Shown one piece after another: positions 1 to 4,334 of a DNA stretch of 5,271 bases; the stretch's first letter is position 1; each line of letters opens with the position of its first letter. The position numbers and the translations under genes are program-made. The DNA is taken from contig JABUSX010000290.1 in the NCBI GenBank assembly GCA_021442545.1, positions 1-5,271 on the forward strand, read 5' to 3'. Origin of the DNA: Eubacterium sp. (lineage in GTDB: Bacteria > Bacillota > Clostridia > Lachnospirales > Lachnospiraceae). The notes beneath the pieces are model-generated. The model searched no databases. It was not told the DNA's origin and saw only the letters and a program-made list of their open reading frames with translations.

Positions 1-69
1 CAACGTCAAAACAAAATCTGTATCAACGTCAGAACATAATCTGTATCAACGGCAAATCAAAATTCAAAT
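1..69. repeat. 23-bp degenerate tandem repeat, about 3 copies
   Basis: Copies run 1-23, 24-46 and 47-69. The first two differ at only two positions and share the frame caacgtca.aaca.aatctg (positions 1-20 and 24-43). The third is more diverged, beginning caacggcaaatcaaaattc. The array may continue to the left, beyond the window. Confidence 0.75.
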
Positions 70-217
70 CAGAATAGTAATTCAATATTCAAGTCATCAG
101 CATAATACATGCGGATCCGGACGGATTTCAAAATCACGTCGCTATATTTCACATCAAAAACTCATCTCAAAAATCATAACCCGTAAAGTTTGAACGGCAG
201 ATATTTTTCACAGCAGG

Positions 218-224
218 AAAGGAG
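218..224 (+). promoter_or_regulatory. Shine-Dalgarno of the Flp-like pilin gene
   Basis: AAAGGAG, with 8 nt between it and the ATG at 233. This is the best-formed ribosome site in the window and fits a highly expressed major pilin. Confidence 0.85.
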
Positions 225-232
225 TCAACTCT

Positions 233-400
233 ATGCATGAACTGAAAGCATTTTTACAGGACGAAACCGCAATCTCAACGCTGGAAATCGTTTTGATCAT
301 CGTCGTATTGATTGGCCTGGTCATTATCTTCAAAAACCAGCTGAGAAGCCTTGTGTCCAGCATTCTCAGCAAGGTCACAAGCCAGAGTAATTCAATCTGA
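233..400 (+). CDS. flp: Flp1-type IVb pilin-like protein
   Basis: A 55-residue protein with the form of a Flp/type IVb prepilin: a short acidic and basic leader (residues 1-13, MHELKAFLQDETA), the motif ISTLE at 14-18 with the conserved Glu at +5, and a single hydrophobic helix at about 19-33 (IVLIIVVLIGLVIIF). A short amphipathic tail ends at Ile55. It resembles Firmicute Flp1-family pilins, which are processed by an A24 peptidase and polymerise into the Tad fibre. The predicted cleavage lies between Ala13 and Ile14, so the -1 residue is Ala where Gly is usual. The start is fixed by a strong ribosome site 8 nt upstream. It stands apart from the next gene by 222 bp of repeat-filled DNA, which could allow pilin to be made at a different level from the minor components. 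Identification rests on motif, length and context. Confidence 0.88.
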   Translation: MHELKAFLQDETAISTLEIVLIIVVLIGLVIIFKNQLRSLVSSILSKVTSQSNSI

Positions 401-622
401 TACATCTTTATCATAAGCACTGCAAAACAATACGGAAACAGAAAGACAGAAGAAGTAAGGCGGTTTAAGCAAGCCGGAAGCAGAAAAGCAGATGCAGTGA
501 GACGGTTTAAACGGGTCGAAAGCAGAAAAGCAGAAACAGCAGGCGGTTAAAGCAGGCCGGAAGCAGAAGAGCAGATGCAGTAAGGCTATGAGCAGCAGAA
601 TCAGAAGAAACAAGGGGCGGAT
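401..622. other. purine-rich spacer between pilin and DUF5702 genes
   Basis: No supported gene. From about 421 the + strand is very rich in A and G and is mostly occupied by the 42-bp array. I see no strong hairpin followed by a T-run that would mark a terminator after the pilin gene. A 12-codon ATG frame (588-626) ends in a TGA that overlaps the TTG start at 623. I give it no function. Confidence 0.7.
455..611. repeat. 42-bp tandem repeat, 3 copies plus a partial one
   Basis: Copies run 455-496 (42 bp), 497-538 (42 bp), 539-579 (41 bp) and a degenerate partial copy at 580-611. The shared core is 'ggcggttta' or a variant, then 'ccggaagcagaa' and 'agcagatgca' or a variant. The first and third copies are most alike and the second has drifted. 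Because the period is near 42 bp (14 codons), it leaves a spurious open frame on the - strand, which I do not regard as a gene. Confidence 0.85.
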
Positions 623-2095
623 TTGAAACGAAAAAACAGAAAGAATTTCAGAAAAGGAAGTATTACCGTGTTTGTGTCACTTCTGCTGCTGGCCATCTTT
701 GCCCTGATCGGCACTGCGCTTTATTCCTGCAGACAGGCTGCCGGCAGAGTGGTTGCGGCCAGCGGAACAGAGCAGGCTTTGTATTCTCTGTTCGGACAGT
801 ATGACAGAGAACTGTATGAAAAGTACGGACTGCTGTTTCTGGACGGCGGTTACGGAGGGACTTCTCTTCAAAGCGGCCGCATGCTGTCGGAAATTGAAGA
901 ATATGCAGAATATATTTTTAACCCGGGAAAGGGGAGGCTGCTGTCCGGAAGCAAGAATCCGATCGGTTTAAAGCTGCAGAAGCAACAGGATGCGATCACA
1001 GGCTATGTTCTTGCTACGGATGACGGAGGACGCGCGTTTCGGCGTCAGATCTGCGAGATCATGAAAGAAAAACTTGGTCCGGCAGGGCTGCTGCTTCTGG
1101 AAAAACGACTCACGGAGGATCAGCAGATCGCTGAACAGCAGGAATCCGAATATGAAGCGACAGCATCCTGGTCGGAGAATTATACGCTCCCGGAAGTTGT
1201 TCTTCCTGACGAAGCGGATGAGGAGAGTGAATTTTCTATAGAAATACCGGAAAACTTCACGAATCCCCTGGAACCGATCAGAAGAATGAGGGCTGCTGGT
1301 GTGCTGGCTATGGTTTTTCCCCTGGCAGGAAATATTTCCGCAGCAGGAACAGAAGGCAAAACACCGGTCAGTGAAAGATCTCTTCAGAAGGGGATGAACA
1401 TGGCCGCAGACGGGTGGGAGGGGAACGGTGAAAAGCTGATGCTTCTGGAATACCTCGTGAGGAATTTTCCCTGTTACACATCCGAAAAAGAAACAGGTAC
1501 CTTGAAATATCAGATCGAGTATGCGATTGCCGGCTATAAAACGGACAGGGAAAATCTGCAGGAAACGTTAAGCCGGCTCCTGACGATTCGTGAAGGGGCA
1601 AATTTCATTCACATTCTGAGGGATCCGGTAAAACGATCCGAGGCAGAGCTGACAGGTACGATCATCAGCTTTCTGATTCTGAATCCGGAGCTTGGCGAAG
1701 CCATTACCATTGCAATAGAGGCTGCATGGGCATACGGAGAAAGTATACTGGATCTTCGCCAGCTGGTTCAGGGCGGAAAAGTTCCTCTGATCAAGGATGC
1801 GGCGTCCTGGCAGCTGCCGCTTTATCAGCTTCCGTTTCTGAACTGGCGCGTAACCTATATGAACCCGCTTTCATCCGGAATGGATTATGAGGACTATCTT
1901 CGTTTGCTGCTGTTTTTAAAAAGCACAGAGGATCTGACGAATTCACTTATGGATCTGGTGGAATGGAATATGCAGGCCGGAGGAAGAACAAATTTCCGGA
2001 TGGATAACTGCGTGGATGCTCTCAGCGTGGAACTGAAAACAAAGATCGGACAGAATACTTACTCTGTAGAAAGGAGCTACGGATATAATGCATAG
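623..2095 (+). CDS. DUF5702 domain-containing Tad-locus protein
   Basis: A 490-residue protein with a very basic N-terminus (residues 1-11) and one membrane helix at about 14-34. The rest should be extracytoplasmic. Features typical of DUF5702 proteins of clostridial Tad loci are seen: KGSITVF at 11-17, YEKYGLLFLDGGYGG at 65-79 followed by YAEYIFNP near 94-101, LKYQIEYAIAGYKTDRENL near 294-312 with REGANF at 323-328, and DYEDYLRLLLFL near 421-432. The exact function is unknown. The N-terminus mimics a TadE/TadG class pseudopilin leader (G12 then SITVF) but has Phe17 where the +5 Glu would be. The start is TTG at 623, with AAGGGGCGG at 612-620 just upstream. An in-frame stop at 581-583 and no in-frame ATG after it rule out a longer ATG form. 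The gene overlaps tadE1 by 8 bp, so their translation is probably linked. Confidence 0.87.
   Translation: MKRKNRKNFRKGSITVFVSLLLLAIFALIGTALYSCRQAAGRVVAASGTEQALYSLFGQYDRELYEKYGLLFLDGGYGGTSLQSGRMLSEIEEYAEYIFNPGKGRLLSGSKNPIGLKLQKQQDAITGYVLATDDGGRAFRRQICEIMKEKLGPAGLLLLEKRLTEDQQIAEQQESEYEATASWSENYTLPEVVLPDEADEESEFSIEIPENFTNPLEPIRRMRAAGVLAMVFPLAGNISAAGTEGKTPVSERSLQKGMNMAADGWEGNGEKLMLLEYLVRNFPCYTSEKETGTLKYQIEYAIAGYKTDRENLQETLSRLLTIREGANFIHILRDPVKRSEAELTGTIISFLILNPELGEAITIAIEAAWAYGESILDLRQLVQGGKVPLIKDAASWQLPLYQLPFLNWRVTYMNPLSSGMDYEDYLRLLLFLKSTEDLTNSLMDLVEWNMQAGGRTNFRMDNCVDALSVELKTKIGQNTYSVERSYGYNA
2071..2076 (+). promoter_or_regulatory. Shine-Dalgarno for the upstream tadE1 start
   Basis: AAGGAG, within GTAGAAAGGAG at 2066-2076, lies inside the end of the DUF5702 gene, 11 nt before ATG 2088. 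A second, weaker site (AAAGGAA, 2154-2160) precedes the in-frame ATG at 2163 with very short spacing. The first is better placed and decides the start chosen here. Confidence 0.7.
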
Positions 2096-2957
2096 TCGAT
2101 TCGGACGGCAGACAGGGAAGTCTTCCTGTGCGGGAACTCTCTCCAATTTTAAGAAAGGAAGTATGCGTAAACCAGAACTCTCTTCCGGACAGGCATCGCT
2201 TTTCCGGCGGTGTATATTCCCCCACAAAATAATAGCCCGGTCCGGGCTGCTGCGCCCGGATAACACTCTCCCCGGCAGGAAGGCTTCTCTGTCTGCCGTC
2301 CGGAAGGCCAGTCTCACATTGGAAGCTGCATTTGCCGTACCCTTGTTTTTTCTTGCGGTTGCATCGCTGATCTGCATGATGGAGATCTACGCCATGTATG
2401 CGGAAAAAACAGTGGACCTGCAGGAAAAAGCAGAGACCGCGGCGGCCTATGTTTCCCTGGCGGGAAACTATGCGCCGCCGGCGATCGACCTGACAGATCA
2501 GTTTGAATACCACCCGAAATGGTATCCGGAGGCACTGCCCGGTGTAACGATGACGGTTCGCGGAAGGGTGCTGCCCTGGGTCGGCAGAAAGTCTTCTAAT
2601 GAACCTTCAACACAAGGATTTACATCCGATGAACTGGTTTATGTAACAAATTACGAAAGTGTATACCACACCACGTCACAGTGCACGCATCTGGCTCTGT
2701 CTGTGCAGTCTGTCAGCGGGAGTTCGGTCTGGCATCTTCGAAACAGCGGCGGCGAAACCTATCATGCCTGTGAAAAATGTGTGGGAAGCGGAGGAAAGAA
2801 CAGTACGGTTTACATTACAAAAGAAGGCAATCGTTATCATAATTCTGCAGAATGCAGCGGGTTGAAACGAACCACAAAGCTGGTCAGAAAATCAGAGACA
2901 GCGGGACTTCATATCTGCAGCAGATGCAGTGCTCATGAAGCAAGCGGGGCGGCATGA
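2088..2957 (+). CDS. tadE: TadE-like pseudopilin with two Cys/His modules
   Basis: A 289-residue TadE-family protein. The prepilin-like signature KASLTLEAAFAVPLFF (73-88) with Glu79 at +5 leads a membrane helix to about residue 98. The remainder should lie outside the membrane. Near the C-terminus are two copies of a module: VYVT-x5-YHTTSQC at 184-199 with HACEKC at 226-231, and VYIT-x5-YHNSAEC at 241-256 with HICSRC at 275-280. Each offers one His and three Cys (H194, C199, C228, C231; H251, C256, C277, C280), which suggests metal binding or disulphides. The pattern recalls the Ada metal-binding layout, but that is only inference. The basic N-terminal stretch before KASLTLE is 72 residues, long for TadE proteins, and is encoded by a large inverted repeat. 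An alternative start is ATG 2163 (264 residues). The gene overlaps its neighbours by 8 bp and 4 bp, indicating an operon. Confidence 0.85.
   Translation: MHSRFGRQTGKSSCAGTLSNFKKGSMRKPELSSGQASLFRRCIFPHKIIARSGLLRPDNTLPGRKASLSAVRKASLTLEAAFAVPLFFLAVASLICMMEIYAMYAEKTVDLQEKAETAAAYVSLAGNYAPPAIDLTDQFEYHPKWYPEALPGVTMTVRGRVLPWVGRKSSNEPSTQGFTSDELVYVTNYESVYHTTSQCTHLALSVQSVSGSSVWHLRNSGGETYHACEKCVGSGGKNSTVYITKEGNRYHNSAECSGLKRTTKLVRKSETAGLHICSRCSAHEASGAA
2100..2304 (+). repeat. long inverted repeat / mRNA stem inside the 5' part of tadE1
   Basis: The left arm 2100-2129 pairs with the right arm 2275-2304 without a gap. Of 30 pairs, 26 are Watson-Crick and the other four (2101-2303, 2116-2288, 2121-2283, 2129-2275) are all G-U in the + strand RNA. 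After two mismatches the pairing continues for four more base pairs (2132-2135 with 2269-2272). The loop of about 145 nt includes a small palindrome at 2234-2248 (AGCCCGG-T-CCGGGCT), the alternative start ATG 2163 and a 9-bp direct repeat GAACTCTCT at 2134-2142 and 2175-2183. Each arm also contains a short local palindrome (GGAAGTCTTCC at 2116-2126, GAAGGCTTC at 2279-2287). The function is unknown. Confidence 0.85.
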
Positions 2958-3364
2958 ACGCAGCGGTTACACTCGGTATTCTGATTTTAAACAGCATATG
3001 GGACATCCGAAAAAGAGAGATATTTCTTTTTCCGACGATCGTGGTTCTGGCAGCCGGCATTCTGTGGCAGATCGTATACAGGCAGGAGAGTATCGCTGTG
3101 ATTCTGTTTTCCTTCTTTCCCGGATTGTTGCTGCTGACCGCGTCGCTTCTGACAAAAGGAAAACTGGGGGTCGGAGATGCGTTGGCAGCCCTGGCCGTCG
3201 GCGCCTGGAACGGGGCGATTCATACAACGACGGCGCTGCTTTTTTCCTTTGTCATTTCTCTTATTTCGGCGGCGATTCTGTGGATAAGCGGAAAGGAAAA
3301 GCACACACTGCCCTTTATTCCGTTTTTCCTGGGAGGATATCTGATCACCCTCCTTTCTGCATGA
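2954..3364 (+). CDS. A24-family prepilin peptidase (CpaA/TadV type)
   Basis: A 136-residue, strongly hydrophobic protein with the two catalytic aspartates of A24 (type IV prepilin) aspartyl peptidases: Asp17 in SIWDIRKREI, and Asp75 in the GVGD motif at 72-75, preceded by KGKL. Membrane segments lie at about 2-16, 25-42, 46-66, 76-93, 94-112 and 119-135, and the end carries the PFIPFFLGGY motif (120-129) common in this family. It lacks the N-terminal methyltransferase domain of PilD-type enzymes, as is normal for the short Tad-locus form. It cleaves the leader of Flp pilin and TadE-like pseudopilins at the inner face of the membrane. Its ATG overlaps the tadE1 stop (ATGA), with GGGG at 2946-2949 as a weak ribosome site, so translation is probably coupled. 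Confidence 0.92.
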   Translation: MNAAVTLGILILNSIWDIRKREIFLFPTIVVLAAGILWQIVYRQESIAVILFSFFPGLLLLTASLLTKGKLGVGDALAALAVGAWNGAIHTTTALLFSFVISLISAAILWISGKEKHTLPFIPFFLGGYLITLLSA

Positions 3365-3570
3365 ACAAGGACTATGAAAATACGAACGAAGAACATGAAT
3401 ACAGAGGGAAAATACGGGGAAATCATGGATAAAGCAGAGAAATTACGGACAACGTGCGGGAAAACAGAGAACAAGACGCAGAGAGACCGCGGATAGAATG
3501 AAGGAATACGGTAAACATAGTACAGAGAAACTGCGGGCAGAACACAGGAAAGTAATAAATATTCAACAGT
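3365..3570. repeat. purine-rich spacer with a loose repeated motif
   Basis: No supported gene. A short motif of the form (A/G)CAGAG followed by A/G-rich sequence and then (T/C)(A/G)CGG recurs at 3401-3418, 3434-3450, 3478-3493 and 3522-3538, with a partial copy at 3464-3480. The steps are irregular (33, 44 and 44 bp between full copies), so this is a decayed or loosely spaced array. A 23-codon frame from ATG 3361 overlaps the peptidase stop as ATGA and ends at 3432. It has no own ribosome site and is highly charged, and I do not call it a gene. Confidence 0.55.
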
Positions 3571-4113
3571 ATGAGAAACAGCGGAAAGATAATAATAAAC
3601 GGAAAACCGGAAAAACATGCAGACAGATTTTACCGACGCATTGTGCAGGCGGCTCTTACCGTGGAAGCCGCATTTCTTATTCCATGGACAGTGATCCTGA
3701 CAGCTCTGCTGATCATCCTTCTGTTTTACATGCACAATGTGTCCTGGTATAAAACAGCGGGTCTTGAAGCGGCACTTGCCGGAAATCAGTATATTGCAGG
3801 AGCCGGCGGGACGGGAAGAGCCGGTTTTTCAAACAGCGACACAGATGCAAATGCGGCCGGGTTACGCAAAGCGGAAAACTCTGCAAACGCACGCATTAAG
3901 GATCAGGCTGTACCAGGAAGTTCCCCGGATGTAGAAATTGACTGCACCTACGGAAAAACAGAAGTCCGGTTTTCCGGACAGAGGTATGCAGCCTTTTCAG
4001 AACTGTTTAAACTTTCGGTTACAGAACAGGTAAAAAAGGTTCGTCCTGTGCCGATCGTACGCGGAAGGTGGATGGTTCAGAATATTATGAACGGCGGATC
4101 GGACGGATCATGA
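3571..4113 (+). CDS. second TadE-like pseudopilin
   Basis: A 180-residue protein with a basic 26-residue leader, the signature QAALTVEAAFLIPW at 26-39 (Glu32 at +5), one membrane helix at about 33-54, and a predicted outer domain rich in Ala, Gly, Asn and Ser at 70-115. Two short hydrophobic patches (AAFSELF near 140-146) and a basic end with KKVRPVPIVRGR at 155-166 follow. This is the architecture of TadE-like minor pilins, and it lies right after the prepilin peptidase. A stop at 3556-3558 limits the start, and ATG 3571 is the first start after it. The only ribosome-like site (AGGAAAG, 3546-3552) is 18 nt away, so initiation may be weak. The last residues (GGSDGS) are encoded by the first unit of the 34-bp tandem array, which suggests that the array extended or altered the C-terminus. 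The single Cys125 gives no metal motif like that of TadE1. Confidence 0.82.
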   Translation: MRNSGKIIINGKPEKHADRFYRRIVQAALTVEAAFLIPWTVILTALLIILLFYMHNVSWYKTAGLEAALAGNQYIAGAGGTGRAGFSNSDTDANAAGLRKAENSANARIKDQAVPGSSPDVEIDCTYGKTEVRFSGQRYAAFSELFKLSVTEQVKKVRPVPIVRGRWMVQNIMNGGSDGS

Positions 4114-4299
4114 GGAATGATGCGAAAGCGGACCGATCGGATTGTAAGAAATGACGAGAAAACGGATCGGACGGATCGTGGGGAATGATGTGAAGCCGGA
4201 TCGGATCGGATCGTGGAGAATGATGCGAAATCGGACCGAACGGATCGTGAGTAGTGATGCGAAAGCAGGTCAGACGGATAGGGTCTGGGGCGGTAAAAC
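4095..4299. repeat. 34-bp tandem array, 6 units, rich in GATC
   Basis: Units run 4095-4128, 4129-4162, 4163-4196, 4197-4231 (35 bp), 4232-4265 and 4266-4299. The pattern is CGGATCGGACGGATCGTG (18 bp), then a more variable part close to GGGAATGATGCGAAAG. Units 1, 3 and 4 are closest to one another. The sixth is strongly decayed, and 4300-4334 may be a seventh remnant. Nine GATC sites fall in 4095-4265. Unit 1 contains the last codons and the TGA (4111-4113) of TadE2. The remaining spacer to 4334 carries only the ribosome site of the next gene. Open frames through the array on either strand are by-products of the repeat. Confidence 0.9.
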
Positions 4300-4323
4300 A
4301 GATCCGATAAATTGTGATGAAAT

Positions 4324-4330
4324 GGGAGGT
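4324..4330 (+). promoter_or_regulatory. Shine-Dalgarno of the DUF6382 gene
   Basis: GGGAGGT, 4 nt before ATG 4335. It is strong in sequence but slightly short in spacing, and it selects this start for the last gene. Confidence 0.75.
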
Positions 4331-4334
4331 GCGG

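Larger units (their letters stand above)
1..232. other. gene-free leader upstream of the pilin gene
   Basis: This AT-rich stretch holds no gene I can support. One forward frame stays open from base 2 to a TGA at 191-193 (about 63 codons). Its translation is rich in Q, I, S, K and N, resembles no Tad component, and runs through a 23-bp repeat that does not preserve frame, so I treat it as non-coding. It could hold the promoter for the downstream genes, but I see no convincing -35/-10 pair. CATAAT at 101-106 and TATATT at 143-148 are -10-like without a good -35. It could equally be an internal spacer of a longer operon, since the Tad ATPase and platform genes are expected upstream. Confidence 0.6.

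Noticed and set aside
2..193. Forward frame open from base 2 to a TGA at 191-193, as a possible end of an upstream gene
   Set aside because: It passes through a 23-bp repeat that shifts frame, has an unspecific Q/I/S/K-rich composition, and does not look like the hydrophobic end of a TadB/TadC protein.
455..611. 42-bp and 34-bp arrays considered as CRISPR
   Set aside because: Units are contiguous and vary along their whole length, with no constant repeat plus unique spacer pattern, and no cas genes are seen.
208..613. Two - strand open frames over the pilin gene and the 42-bp array
   Set aside because: They are the reverse of the pilin gene and of a repeat with a period close to a multiple of three. 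The Cys/Phe/Ser-rich translation is what reversed purine-rich repeats give.
1943..2535. Overlapping - strand open frames of up to 163 codons across the DUF5702/tadE1 junction
   Set aside because: They lie opposite two well-supported genes, have no recognisable domain and lack a convincing ribosome site.
2929..3432. A 167-codon + frame overlapping the peptidase gene
   Set aside because: The peptidase frame has both catalytic Asp motifs, membrane helices and an ATGA overlap with tadE1. The other frame has no coherent domain.
3361..3432. A 23-codon frame whose ATG overlaps the peptidase stop
   Set aside because: It has no own ribosome site, is highly charged, and is built from the loose spacer repeat. 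The overlap may be chance.
3498..3752. An 84-codon + frame beginning before TadE2, considered as an upstream start joined by a frameshift
   Set aside because: TadE2 has its own in-frame ATG and a leader of ordinary length. The other frame runs through the TadE2 helix out of frame with no TadE character.
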